This document shows, one piece after another, positions 17,097 to 25,867 of a stretch of 64,000 nucleotides of DNA. A model generated the notes under the pieces. It searched no databases, had not been told where the DNA came from, and saw only the letters and a program-made list of their open reading frames with translations. Source of the DNA: WRGT01 sp942493035 (lineage in GTDB: Bacteria > Spirochaetota > UBA4802 > UBA5550). The DNA lies in assembly GCA_942493035.1 (NCBI GenBank), contig OW818666.1:930001-994000 (forward strand), read 5' to 3'. Made by a program: the position numbers and the translations under genes. The number at the start of each line of letters is the position of its first letter. The stretch's first letter is position 1.

Positions 17097-17335
17097 TTCC
17101 TAAACATAATTTTTATAGCGGTTAACGATTGAATTAGTACATACGCTGTCATTTCGAAGAAGCGATAGCGACTGAGAAATCTAGGATTTCTCACATTCGT
17201 TCGAAATGACAAGATCTAATTCATTCGTTAAATACTATAGTAAAAAATAATAAAAGTTATATTACCCCCGCCGCCTTCGGCGGCGGGGGTAATATAACTT
17301 TTATTATTACATAAAAAGTTTTTAAATTGTCATGT
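17097..17335. repeat. repeat family C, copy 3, split by an A element
   Basis: The left end TCAGTAATTATTCCTAAACA matches the start of C1 (25556) almost exactly. It then stops at 17113-17118, where repeat A2 begins, and the C sequence resumes after 17240 with the CCCCGCCGCC-TTC-GGCGGCGGGG hairpin (about 17265-17291). The right end is diverged. Confidence 0.65.
17114..17240. repeat. repeat family A, copy 2, inserted in repeat C3
   Basis: It has the same terminal inverted repeats as A1 (GGTTAACGATTGAATTAGTAC and its complement) with TATAG at both edges. The core differs from A1: an inverted repeat TGTCATTTCGAA...TTCGAAATGACA with an inner GAGAAATC-TA-GGATTTCTC hairpin. Identical ends around unrelated cores suggest a mobile frame that carries different palindromes. 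Confidence 0.75.
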
Positions 17336-17403
17336 TATTTTTTGACTAATCGTTAATTATGAATATAATATATAGTATAGACTGAAGAAAACAGGAGGAG
17401 AAT

Positions 17404-17568
17404 ATGAAATTAGAGATTAATGATGAAGAACGTACTTTAATTGTTGAGATGCTTGAAAAGGCTCTGGCAGAAATCCCTATTGAAATTCACCATTGTAATG
17501 TTAATGAGTTCAAAGAATATCTAAAGGGACAGCATACTTTAATAGAAGCTCTTCTCAAGAAGTTTTAA
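17404..17568 (+). CDS. small helical protein, 54 residues, uncharacterised
   Basis: ATG 17404 follows a strong AGGAGGAG site. The product reads as two amphipathic helices: MKLEINDEERTLIVEMLEKA, then a segment with IEIHHCNVNEFKEYLKGQ and a short final helix ending in KKF. It resembles a widespread class of 55-65 residue proteins with the pattern LxLxxEExxxLxxxLE...E(I)xxT...FkexLkxr...L, for which I know no function. The good ribosome site and the pattern support a real gene despite its size. It stands between repeat C3/A2 and a long inverted repeat. Confidence 0.6.
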   Translation: MKLEINDEERTLIVEMLEKALAEIPIEIHHCNVNEFKEYLKGQHTLIEALLKKF

Positions 17569-17575
17569 CAGTTTT

Positions 17576-17666
17576 AAATGATTTTAGCTGAGTAAAATGC
17601 TGAGTTAATGTTTAATCATTTACTTCCGAATGTTAAATCAGCGATTATTCAGTTAAAATCATTAAA
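17576..17666. repeat. imperfect inverted repeat downstream of the 54-residue gene
   Basis: AATGATTTTA at the left pairs perfectly with TAAAATCATT at the right, and pairing continues imperfectly inwards (GCTGAGTAAAATGCTG against CAGCGATTATTCAG). There is no T-run, so it is probably not a simple terminator. Confidence 0.4.
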
Positions 17667-17790
17667 GTTGTCTGTATATTGATTAAATCCCCCCGTTTTT
17701 TAAAATAAATGTCTACCATCAGTTTTTTGAGTTATAGAAAACTAATTTCCATATCAAAATTGAAAAAAAAAGAGTTTTATCTCAATAAAT

Positions 17791-17808
17791 AGCCCCGCTG
17801 GGCTTTTT
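17791..17808 (+). terminator. short hairpin AGCCC-CGCT-GGGCT with T-run
   Basis: A five-base-pair stem followed by TTTT, ending a few bases before the next -35 element; it would insulate the lipoprotein gene from upstream transcription. Confidence 0.5.
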
Positions 17809-17812
17809 GGGC

Positions 17813-17840
17813 TTGACAATTATTCTGCAATGGTTAAATT
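17813..17840 (+). promoter_or_regulatory. promoter of the LruC lipoprotein gene
   Basis: A perfect TTGACA (17813-17818) and TAAATT (17835-17840) are separated by 16 bases, about 35 bases before the start codon. Confidence 0.5.
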
Positions 17841-17875
17841 TTCCATAATTGATGTTATTATAAAAGAGGCATATT

Positions 17876-20800
17876 ATGTTAAGAAAATCTTCGATCGCAC
17901 TGGTTCTTGCATTATTTGCAGCTGCAACGGTTTTTGTTTCATGCGGCGGCAATAGCGGAAGCAGTTCAGGGAACTCACCTCAAGTTATAACAGATCCCGG
18001 CACTAATCCTGTAGACGGAACTACAGATACCGGCTCAAATACTGGTGGTACAACCAATAACGGTACTAATACTGGAGGTGGAACAACCGATACCGGAGAT
18101 AATAATGTCGATAATCCGACAGATTCAACTCCTCCTACAGTAATTATCAATCCATCAGGCGGAGATCTAACTGTTAACGGTGAGATAGTTCCTCCTTCTA
18201 ATTATAATTCATCCAATACTTCAGCAACGGTAACCGCTGTTGACGAAACAGGGAAAATCTGTGTTGTAACTGTAAGCAATGACGGAATTATAACAGTTAT
18301 ACCTGCAGATGGTTCACTCGAAGGTACTTATACAGTTACCATAGACACCGGCGAAAGAGAGTACTACCTTATAATAGAAGTTAATGCAGATGGTGATCCT
18401 GAAGTCACCACATCTATAAGCTATCCATCTAATTCAAATATAGTTCTGGATCTTCAGAATGGTGTAGTTCAGTCAGATCTTAATGATGATGGCGAATATG
18501 AAGATATTCTAATCCTCGGTGAAACGCTTGTTCTGTCATCGCTGGTTGATGCAAATGATCCTTCGAAGGGATATGGAATAGATCCTTCTATAAGCCTAAT
18601 TACAGCACAGGACAGCAACGGGGATACCGTTGAAGTTACAATAGATCCGGTAACAGGTGATATTATAACGGGCGGAAACGGTTCTGATTCTTATATAATA
18701 ACAATAGTTAAAGATGATGGTACAATTATTACTATAAACACAGACCCGTACGGTAAAATTACCAGTATCCCTGAAGATGGTAAAAGTCATGTTTTAATCG
18801 ATGTAGATAACGGAACTGCAACTATAGTCCCTGCAACTACTATTGGCGGAGTAACAATAGAAGCTAAAATCGATATTGCGGAAAAAATCGGTTCAGACTG
18901 GGTTAAACTGAATACGATCACTGAAATAAAAGCGTATACTGCAAGTGGCAGCGTGGACAGTCCCGATCTTCAGTATTTTGTTGATCCGAATACCGGTTCT
19001 ATCTCAGTTCCAGGTCTTCTTTTTACCTCTACTACTGTAGTGATTAGTGAATATAGATCAGAAGACGATAAAACAATCCATATAATTAAGATTGGTGAAG
19101 ATGGAAATTACGACACTTATTCAAAATCTGAAGTAACAACAGTTAATGGAGTTAAAACTGAAATTATAACAGCAATTGTATTTGATGATGATGGTCAGAT
19201 TTCATCATATATTCAGACTTCTGTTGTAAAAGATAATGGAACAACAACCACAACTATAACAACTGTAGCTGTAGGTTCAAATGGTTCAGCAACTGTTACT
19301 GTTGTAACAACCGTTATAGCACCAGATGGAAGCACTACCACAACAACTGAAGCTACAACAGTTGAAAGCAGCGGAAATAGTACAACTGTAACAAATGTAA
19401 CTTATAACAGAGTAATGGTTGTATTGACTAATGGCAGTATTACTTCCGGTAACACAACTCTAACTCTTACTGGAAATTCAGGAACAGGATATAAGTTCCT
19501 TACAGGTGTGCAGATTCTCTCAGCATCTGCTGCTGATGGTACTATTTCAGTTACAGATTTGAGTAAAATTACAGTTGATCCTCTAACCGGCTCTATCATG
19601 ATTAACGGTGACGGAACAATAACTCTTGTGGGACCATATGAATTAAAGGTTTCAATCGGAGATAACGTATATGTTCTCAAAACTGATGAAACAGGCAGAA
19701 TAGTTTCGATAATCCCGGGTAATGTTGTTCTTCAGCTGTTAGATGGTGTATTGTTTTATTCAGATAACGAAGTTTTGACAATGGCATACGAAAACAATGA
19801 TGTCTGGACATTATCAAATGCTATAACAGAACTTGAAGCATTTGATGCGTCAGATGAAGAGATAAGTATCAGTATCGATCCTTATACAGGGAATTTTGTA
19901 ACAGATGGAAATGTTACAGGAACTGTAACAATCACATTTCTTTATACAGATTCTCAAGGTAATGGAATAACATATACAATAACAGTAAGCAATGGAAGTG
20001 TGAATTCCTATACAGCTGAAATTACTAATCCATCTTCAGATTTTGATTTTTCTACAGTAACAAATATTAAAGTATTCCTCAATGTAGTGGATAACACAAC
20101 AGGTTTACCTGTTAAACAGGCTTCAATCAGTCTTGCTAATGCAACTGCAGAACAGAGCTGGAAAGGGTTTACAGATGATCAGGGAATGTCAATCTTTACA
20201 GCAACGGTTGCAGCTGCGAGCCAGACTACAAGTATAACTGTTACACATGCTGGTTATGTTAGTGTTGAATCTCCCATTACAGGTTTAGGTACACTCATTG
20301 AGATCGGGAAGAAAATAGCAATGACTCCTGAAGCTGTAGTAACACCTCCAACTGATACAGATGGAGATGGAGTGGCAGATTCTGATGATAATTATCCGAC
20401 TGACCCAACTGGTGCAAAGACAATAACAGGAGTATATACTCTTGCTTATGAAGATCTTTATCCGAATAAAGGTGATGCAGATTTCAATGACCTTGTAGTC
20501 AGACTGACTATTACTGAAAAAATAGACAGCCAGAATAAGCTCAGACAGATAGATCTAAAAACAAAATTGCTGGCATCCGGAGCGGGGTATACAAATCCGT
20601 TTGCTATCAATATCAATGGTACAAAGAGTGTACTGATAGCCGATCCCAAAGCTGTTAGTGATTATACTCTTAGCCGTTATACTTATAGCTGGAGTACAAA
20701 ATATACAAATACATCTTCAAATACCAGCGGTTCATATCGCGATTGTGCTGAACTTACACATCCTTCAATTGTATTTGAAAATGGTGTAACAAGAGAATCT

Positions 20801-21076
20801 GTTGGAGCAATGCCTTACGATCCGTTTATAATCTGTAATAAAGTTGCAGGTAACGAGGTTCATCTACCTTCTGTAGCGACATCATTTACAGAAAAGACAA
20901 AAGATGAAGATGGATTTACATGGGCGCTTATCGTTCCTGAAACATGGGCATGGCCAAAAGAGGGTGCTTCAATTTATAATGCATACCCGTATTTTGGAAA
21001 CTGGTGCTCAAGTTTTGGTGCTGCTAACACTGACTGGTATATGACAAGTTCAAGTTCATATATCTATACACATTGA
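17876..21076 (+). CDS. large LruC-domain surface lipoprotein
   Basis: A 1066-residue lipoprotein: basic start, hydrophobic segment and lipobox VFVSC (Cys at about 23) followed by a Gly/Ser/Asn linker rich in Thr. The middle is built of repeating beta-rich units with the recurring phrase (I/V)DPxTGxI (for example TIDPVTGDII, FVDPNTGSIS, TVDPLTGSIM and SIDPYTGNFV), so about five or six tandem Ig-like domains are likely. A Thr-rich low-complexity stretch lies near residues 455-500. Then come a carboxypeptidase-regulatory-like unit, a calcium-type motif DTDGDGVADSDD, and a C-terminal LruC domain (YEDLYPNKGDADFNDLVVRL), the domain named after a Leptospira lipoprotein. It is probably anchored in the outer membrane and exposed. 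It is a single gene with its own promoter and terminator. Confidence 0.85.
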   Translation: MLRKSSIALVLALFAAATVFVSCGGNSGSSSGNSPQVITDPGTNPVDGTTDTGSNTGGTTNNGTNTGGGTTDTGDNNVDNPTDSTPPTVIINPSGGDLTVNGEIVPPSNYNSSNTSATVTAVDETGKICVVTVSNDGIITVIPADGSLEGTYTVTIDTGEREYYLIIEVNADGDPEVTTSISYPSNSNIVLDLQNGVVQSDLNDDGEYEDILILGETLVLSSLVDANDPSKGYGIDPSISLITAQDSNGDTVEVTIDPVTGDIITGGNGSDSYIITIVKDDGTIITINTDPYGKITSIPEDGKSHVLIDVDNGTATIVPATTIGGVTIEAKIDIAEKIGSDWVKLNTITEIKAYTASGSVDSPDLQYFVDPNTGSISVPGLLFTSTTVVISEYRSEDDKTIHIIKIGEDGNYDTYSKSEVTTVNGVKTEIITAIVFDDDGQISSYIQTSVVKDNGTTTTTITTVAVGSNGSATVTVVTTVIAPDGSTTTTTEATTVESSGNSTTVTNVTYNRVMVVLTNGSITSGNTTLTLTGNSGTGYKFLTGVQILSASAADGTISVTDLSKITVDPLTGSIMINGDGTITLVGPYELKVSIGDNVYVLKTDETGRIVSIIPGNVVLQLLDGVLFYSDNEVLTMAYENNDVWTLSNAITELEAFDASDEEISISIDPYTGNFVTDGNVTGTVTITFLYTDSQGNGITYTITVSNGSVNSYTAEITNPSSDFDFSTVTNIKVFLNVVDNTTGLPVKQASISLANATAEQSWKGFTDDQGMSIFTATVAAASQTTSITVTHAGYVSVESPITGLGTLIEIGKKIAMTPEAVVTPPTDTDGDGVADSDDNYPTDPTGAKTITGVYTLAYEDLYPNKGDADFNDLVVRLTITEKIDSQNKLRQIDLKTKLLASGAGYTNPFAININGTKSVLIADPKAVSDYTLSRYTYSWSTKYTNTSSNTSGSYRDCAELTHPSIVFENGVTRESVGAMPYDPFIICNKVAGNEVHLPSVATSFTEKTKDEDGFTWALIVPETWAWPKEGASIYNAYPYFGNWCSSFGAANTDWYMTSSSSYIYTH

Positions 21077-21097
21077 TAATAAAATATTATTAAGAAT

Positions 21098-21131
21098 AAA
21101 AAAAAGGATGCCCGTCGGGCATCCTTTTTTT
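21098..21131 (+). terminator. strong rho-independent terminator
   Basis: GGATGCCC-GTC-GGGCATCC flanked by A-run and T-run, 20 bases after the lipoprotein stop; symmetrical enough to work on both strands. Confidence 0.85.
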
Positions 21132-21220
21132 ATGTTCTGAATTTAGAAATTACTCGGTTATTGTCTGCTCAATGGATCAATAATGTAGAATGGAGAGATA
21201 AGTTTATACTATTGAATTTT

Positions 21221-21811
21221 TTACTCTGAAAAAAGCGACAACACATATCTTGCTAATTTCGCCGGATCCATGCCGATGGGATCTATCGTCTCCAAAAGCC
21301 CTGCACTTAGAAAAATAATCTGTGTTATTCGTGCAAGAAAATCGGTATCAAACTCTTTTTTATCTATTGGTGGTAAATCTGTTTTAGCCTGATTTATCAG
21401 TTTTTTGTACATCTGGAGATGTTTTCTGAAAAAACTGCTTATGGGCTCCATCATTTTCGGGTTTTCGAGGCCGTAAAGGATAAGATTTATGAATATTTTA
21501 ATATTCTTCTGATTTAATACAAAGCTCTCTATGTTGAACAGGGTAGAGAGAACGGCTTTATCTCCGCTGCCGTCCTGCATACTGATCATCTTAATATGGT
21601 CATCCTGTATATCCTGAAAAAAATCTTCCAGTAATCCGAGAAAAAGAGACTCTTTTGTCGGGAAGTAGTATCGTAATCCCCCTTTGGATATCCCCCCTTC
21701 ATTGGCAACATCCTGCATTGAAACATAACTATAGGAATACTTTTCAAGCAGTATCTTTAAAGAATTAAGAATATGCTTCTTTTTTATAATAATATTTTCT
21801 TCTTTTGTCAT
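21221..21811 (-). CDS. TetR/AcrR family transcriptional regulator
   Basis: A 196-residue regulator. The N-terminal helix-turn-helix is clear (residues about 10-55: MQDVANEGGISKGGLRYYF, then PTKESLF). The C-terminal ligand domain is typical in length and not recognisable by family; it contains IKIFINLILYGLENPKM. Ligand and targets cannot be deduced. It is transcribed towards the lipoprotein gene and away from the STAS gene, with about 145 bases between the two starts, so it may control the STAS gene. Confidence 0.85.
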   Translation of the reverse strand: MTKEENIIIKKKHILNSLKILLEKYSYSYVSMQDVANEGGISKGGLRYYFPTKESLFLGLLEDFFQDIQDDHIKMISMQDGSGDKAVLSTLFNIESFVLNQKNIKIFINLILYGLENPKMMEPISSFFRKHLQMYKKLINQAKTDLPPIDKKEFDTDFLARITQIIFLSAGLLETIDPIGMDPAKLARYVLSLFSE

Positions 21812-21957
21812 ATTAATAAAAGACCTCTTAACTTCGATTAGTAGGATTTGTTTTTATAATGATAAAATCGCTTGTAAAATTTGTCTATAATTATATTTGA
21901 CCTTGACTTGATAAAATGTATATTGGTATATGGAAATTAAATATGAGAGAGTTTAAA

Positions 21958-22257
21958 ATGAATATTGTAACCAATGAAGATGATAATATAATCAATATTA
22001 TAATTTCAGGATCTGCTGATTCTGCAGGGATACGCAAATTTATTGAAGTTGTTGACTCTATTTGCGACGGGAAAGATAAAGATGTTGATCTTGATCTCTC
22101 TGAACTGGAATATATGGATTCAACATGTATAAGTATACTTCTTAAACTTCATAAGTTTCAGAAGCAGAAAAATAAGGATTTCAGAATATCGAAAGCTTCA
22201 TATAAAGTGTCGTCACTTTTGAGTTTATGTTCACTTTCTGATACTCTGATGAAATAA
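21958..22257 (+). CDS. STAS-domain anti-sigma factor antagonist
   Basis: About 99 residues from ATG 21958, preceded by a purine-rich GAGAGAG; an earlier in-frame ATG (21916) adds 14 residues. It is a stand-alone STAS domain, with VDLDLSELEYMDSTCISILL at the core; the Ser in DSTC is where SpoIIAA/RsbV-type proteins are phosphorylated. Such proteins sequester an anti-sigma or GHKL kinase when unphosphorylated. Possible partners in this window are the GHKL protein at 62720-63322 and the REC-STAS protein at 11076-11810. Confidence 0.82.
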   Translation: MNIVTNEDDNIINIIISGSADSAGIRKFIEVVDSICDGKDKDVDLDLSELEYMDSTCISILLKLHKFQKQKNKDFRISKASYKVSSLLSLCSLSDTLMK

Positions 22258-22272
22258 AGACGAACCTAAGTT

Positions 22273-24309
22273 TTAATTATCTATAATAAAAAATTCGGTT
22301 CTTCTGTTCTTTCGTCTCCCTTCTGCTGTTTTGTTATCAGCTGCGGGTTTCTCCTCTCCCATCCCGACAGCCTGCAGCCGTTCAGGACTTATCCCCTGTT
22401 TTATCATGTACTCAATTACAGAATCTGCTCTTCTCTCTGAAAGCTTCTTGTTGTATGCTGTTCCGCCGGATGAATCGGTATGTCCCCGTACTTCCAGTTT
22501 TATTGCTTTATTTTTGTTCATCTGGTCAATAATTCCATTGAGAATATTAAGTGATTCTTTCCGGAGATATGCTTTCCCTGTTTCAAAATGGATATTATTT
22601 ACAACTATTGCTCTCCCTTTTTCAATCTTAGTAAGATTTATTATTTTATCTTTATCCTCTTTTGAAACAATCTCTTTTTCAGGGAGATGACCGTTTGATT
22701 CTGCTGTTAGTTCAACATCATCCATATCGGGAATGTCAATAACCTGTTCCGGCTTATTCACTGTAATTTTATTTGAGTAAATTATCTTTCCCTTATCCCA
22801 TTTTTTTATATCAACTGTCCCTTTTAGTGGAGTCCCATCCTCGCTTGTTATTGTTATGGCCAGCTTCTTCATGGGGATAGTATCAGGTTTCTCTTTTTTT
22901 TGTGCGGATTCTTCGTTGATCTTTTTCAGTTTATCAACATCAGTCTGATTTATATCTTCATTTTCAGGGACTCTGTTATAGGGATCATAATATCCGCTGC
23001 CGCCATCTACAATTTTCGGATAGTAATCTGTTCCAACTGCATAAAGGTAATTCCCTGCGGGGAGAAACATAATCCCCTTCGATGCAACGGGCTGATATGA
23101 TGCTCCGGGAAACTGGGGGCTGTACTCCCAGGATTTGCTTTTATCTGTAATATTAAATGCTTCAAGCTGCGACCAGGCAATTTCTCTCCCTCCGATATTT
23201 TTCTGAAATGTAGTACCGACATAAATCTGATCGCGTATAATTACAAAGTATGGAGCTTTTTTTTCACCGAAATCGAGCCTGTTCTGGATCTCTCCATTGT
23301 CGGGATTTATCATGACTATACTTCCATTATCCATGGTAAAGAGTATTGCTCTTTCGGTAAATCCGGGATTCGACGTGATGAGACTGTTGTATTGCTTTGA
23401 CCAGATAATATCGCCGTTTTTAAGATCAATACAGTAAACGTCCATGCCGGAAACGAAGTAGACCCTTTGTTTATAAACTACAGGGGGATATATTCTATGA
23501 GGATTTTTAATATCTCTTGACCAGACTTTTTCGCCGGTTTTAGCTTTAAGGCAGAACAGGGTATATGTATTTGTTTTGTAATCCATCGATTGAGTAAAAA
23601 TGAATTCATCGTAAAACGACGGGAATTTACTCCAGCTTTTTATCTCATCATTGTTCCAGAGCATGTGCCCGTTATTGATATCCCTGGAGATAAACTCATT
23701 ACGTGTACCGTAATAAATTGTTTCGCCGACAATAACCGGATCGGAGTAGATGCTGTCAATCATGGCATATGTGGATTTTTCCGGAGTCCAGTTTCCCGAT
23801 CCTTTAACAGGATCTGTTCTGTCTTTGAGTCTGGTACTTTTATTCTCCGGAGTTTTCAGGTTCAGATCATCACTGCGCATCCCGGTTCTCGCCCAGATAA
23901 CCTGTCCGGTATATTTATTCAGGGCGTAGATAGCGATGTTATCTGTTATGAAAAGCTTATCCCCTTTAATCAGTGGGTATTTGCTCTTGCCGAAAGATTT
24001 TGTCGATCCGCGGAACTGTCCAGCCAGCTCATGCAGATCTATCTTCCATCTTAATTTCCCGCTCTCTTCATCCAGGCAGTAAACATTCTTCGAAAGATCG
24101 AGGAAAAAGATCATTCCATCAGAGGCAATAGGATTCAGAACCGCTTCTGTTGTCTGGTAGAGCCATTTTAAATTGCTGTTCTTTACAGTTATCTCATCGT
24201 TGTTTCCCGTGAAATATATATTCCCCTTATAAATGGGCCAGTCCTCTTCTGCATACAGAAGTGATCCGGAAATTATAAGTATTAAGATTAGGATTGCAGT
24301 TTTATTCAT
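22273..24309 (-). CDS. PQQ-type beta-propeller protein with C-terminal OmpA domain
   Basis: A 678-residue protein. The start is ATG 24309, with GGAGGAA just upstream and a signal peptide (ILILIISGSLLYA) directly following; a longer frame to 24336 lacks a site. Residues about 20-440 form a WD/PQQ-like propeller with repeated blocks such as YGTRNEFISRDINNGHMLW and YCIDLKNGDIIWSKQY, as in outer-membrane assembly factor BamB. After a Lys/Glu linker comes a small beta-sandwich domain (TITSEDGTPLKGTVDIKKW). The last 120 residues are an OmpA/Pal peptidoglycan-binding domain (IHFETGKAYLRKES, VRGHTDSSGGTAYNKKLSE, GRRKNRRTEF). Probably a periplasmic structural or sensory protein tethered to peptidoglycan. 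The ligand is unknown and no Trp-docking enzyme motif was seen. Confidence 0.82.
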   Translation of the reverse strand: MNKTAILILILIISGSLLYAEEDWPIYKGNIYFTGNNDEITVKNSNLKWLYQTTEAVLNPIASDGMIFFLDLSKNVYCLDEESGKLRWKIDLHELAGQFRGSTKSFGKSKYPLIKGDKLFITDNIAIYALNKYTGQVIWARTGMRSDDLNLKTPENKSTRLKDRTDPVKGSGNWTPEKSTYAMIDSIYSDPVIVGETIYYGTRNEFISRDINNGHMLWNNDEIKSWSKFPSFYDEFIFTQSMDYKTNTYTLFCLKAKTGEKVWSRDIKNPHRIYPPVVYKQRVYFVSGMDVYCIDLKNGDIIWSKQYNSLITSNPGFTERAILFTMDNGSIVMINPDNGEIQNRLDFGEKKAPYFVIIRDQIYVGTTFQKNIGGREIAWSQLEAFNITDKSKSWEYSPQFPGASYQPVASKGIMFLPAGNYLYAVGTDYYPKIVDGGSGYYDPYNRVPENEDINQTDVDKLKKINEESAQKKEKPDTIPMKKLAITITSEDGTPLKGTVDIKKWDKGKIIYSNKITVNKPEQVIDIPDMDDVELTAESNGHLPEKEIVSKEDKDKIINLTKIEKGRAIVVNNIHFETGKAYLRKESLNILNGIIDQMNKNKAIKLEVRGHTDSSGGTAYNKKLSERRADSVIEYMIKQGISPERLQAVGMGEEKPAADNKTAEGRRKNRRTEFFIIDN

Positions 24310-24382
24310 GAAAAATTCCTCCGGAGATGGATGCATCTATAATATAGGCTAAATAATGAAAATAGAATATTTTCAGAGAAGT

Positions 24383-25279
24383 TTAATGAAAAATTTCAAT
24401 ACCTATGGAGTATACAGTACGTTTTTCTCTGCTGTCAACAAATCCGAAAATGTTTCCATACAAAATTCCGCAGTAAATTGATACTTTTCTATTATCAATA
24501 ACGTTCCCGAAAATAAAACCGGTTTTAGCTGATACTGTATTGGTGTTATTTATCACCGGGTAGTTTTCTAAACGCGTTTCTACTCCTGAACCGGTATCGT
24601 AGTAAATATTCCCTTTCGTTTTGTATCTGCTCTGAAATATGTACCGGTCAAATCCCGAGATAAAGAACTCTGCGTAGCTGCTGATGGGATATTTAAACTC
24701 AAAACCGGCTGACACTCCTTCTGACCATGTAAGCTCATTTACAGGAAGTTCGGGAGTGTTTCTGCTGGAAAAATAGAACTGTGCATCCCCCATGAGGGTC
24801 AGAGCATATCCGGAGCCGGATCTGCTGTTTAACCGCAAAAGAAGTGAATTCATATTGATGTTTCTGTAAGTGCTGTCGTAGATTTTGTCGTATGCCTGGT
24901 CATTTCCGTCATTAAAGCCCATTGTCGGATGGGCACTTTCATGTTCAAATCCTACGGTAAGATTTAACAGATCCGTATCGTCTGTCAATGACCCGTTGTA
25001 GTATGCAAATACAAATCCGCGCCAGTTATGATTGGGAAGTATCCCCTGGTTGAATCGGGACTCATTCCGTATATCAGCCATACCTCCGAATGTGAAACCG
25101 CTGACTCCGAAAGTATCCCCAAGTTTGATATCAGGTGAACCTCTGTATTCAAAGCCGGTGGATATATGATCCGGATCGGATAAGACAGTTTCTGCTGCGT
25201 AGAGATGATCGCTGTAGATAGCGGATAGTATAATTATCAGCACGAGTAATGCGTGTAGTGCGGCATCTAATATTTTCAT
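24383..25279 (-). CDS. putative outer-membrane beta-barrel protein
   Basis: A 298-residue protein with an N-terminal signal peptide (hydrophobic segment ending near AA at 27-29). The body has alternating aromatic/hydrophobic strands and ends in GIEIFH, as outer-membrane barrels do. The region LNLTVGFEHESAHPTMG is reminiscent of DUF1207-type barrels (His-rich turn after a strand), but I am not sure of the family. It is the same strand as the OmpA-propeller gene, 73 bases upstream of it, so co-transcription is possible. Confidence 0.65.
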   Translation of the reverse strand: MKILDAALHALLVLIIILSAIYSDHLYAAETVLSDPDHISTGFEYRGSPDIKLGDTFGVSGFTFGGMADIRNESRFNQGILPNHNWRGFVFAYYNGSLTDDTDLLNLTVGFEHESAHPTMGFNDGNDQAYDKIYDSTYRNINMNSLLLRLNSRSGSGYALTLMGDAQFYFSSRNTPELPVNELTWSEGVSAGFEFKYPISSYAEFFISGFDRYIFQSRYKTKGNIYYDTGSGVETRLENYPVINNTNTVSAKTGFIFGNVIDNRKVSIYCGILYGNIFGFVDSREKRTVYSIGIEIFH

Positions 25280-25304
25280 TTATAATTCTACTGTTAAAAA
25301 TAAA

Positions 25305-25520
25305 TCAATGCCATGGTGCAATTTTTAATTCATCACCGGTCATGAGATTATTTACATTTGTTGCAATGAATAGCTTGTATCCGGTCATGGAGAGTCTTTC
25401 AGCTTCACTGCGCCATCTTGTTTTGAAGAGAGCGGGAAGGTTTCGCCAGAGTATTGTACACTGATTGTATTCGTCAGTGTTTCTTATATTTGAGCTCTGA
25501 TGGAATTCAGCATTCTGCAT
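25305..25520 (-). CDS. small hypothetical protein, 71 residues
   Basis: An open frame 25 bases upstream of the barrel gene, on the same strand. The product contains LWRNLPALFKTRWRSEAERL followed by SMTGYKLFIATNV, with regularly spaced aromatic and basic residues like a small helical domain. No strong ribosome site. It may be a real small gene or the surviving end of a larger one; family not recognised. Confidence 0.35.
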   Translation of the reverse strand: MQNAEFHQSSNIRNTDEYNQCTILWRNLPALFKTRWRSEAERLSMTGYKLFIATNVNNLMTGDELKIAPWH

Positions 25521-25555
25521 ATTATACCCCGTTCGTCTCTGATAACTATTTTTTA

Positions 25556-25675
25556 TCAGTAATTATTCCTAAATATAATTTTTAGTGTAAAAAACAAAAA
25601 TAATATATCCCCGCCGCCTTCGGCGGCGGGGATAATAGAGTTTTTTACTTTAGAAAGTTAAGGAATAAATACTGA
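25556..25675. repeat. repeat family C, copy 1
   Basis: 120 bases with terminal inverted repeats: TCAGTAATTATTCC at the left and GGAATAAATACTGA at the right. The centre is CCCCGCCGCC-TTC-GGCGGCGGGG, which as RNA can form a C(UUCG)G tetraloop on a stem of ten G-C pairs, followed by GATAATAGAGTTTTTTAC. Best-preserved member of the family. Confidence 0.8.
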
Positions 25676-25742
25676 ATATTATTACTTTATAGATATCTTT
25701 TCGGTAACAATCGGGATGCTGATTACACTTTTAATTTATTTA

Positions 25743-25866
25743 CAGTGTTAATTCTTTAACATATATTTTAGTGTAAAAAGTGAAGTTTATATATTCCAGT
25801 CACCTAAGGCGGCTGGAATGATAGAGTTTTTTATCATTACAAAGAAAGTTCAGGAATTATTACTGA
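25743..25866. repeat. repeat family C, copy 2 (variant core)
   Basis: Lies 67 bases after C1. The outer arms (TAATTCTTTAACATATATTTTAGTGTAAAA split here as TTTTAGTGTAAAA; right end CAGGAATTATTACTGA) match the family, but the core hairpin is ATTCCAG..CTGGAAT instead of the GC-rich one. It ends at the stop of the CsgG-like gene. Confidence 0.65.
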
Positions 25867-25867
25867 T

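Larger units (their letters stand above)
17569..17875. other. leader of the LruC lipoprotein gene
   Basis: Contains the inverted repeat just described, a terminator-like hairpin at 17791-17808 and the promoter at 17813-17840. No gene recognised. Confidence 0.45.

Noticed and set aside
25556..25866. Two adjacent C repeats as a possible CRISPR array
   Set aside because: Copies are 120 bases, diverged and separated irregularly; there are no direct repeats with even spacers.
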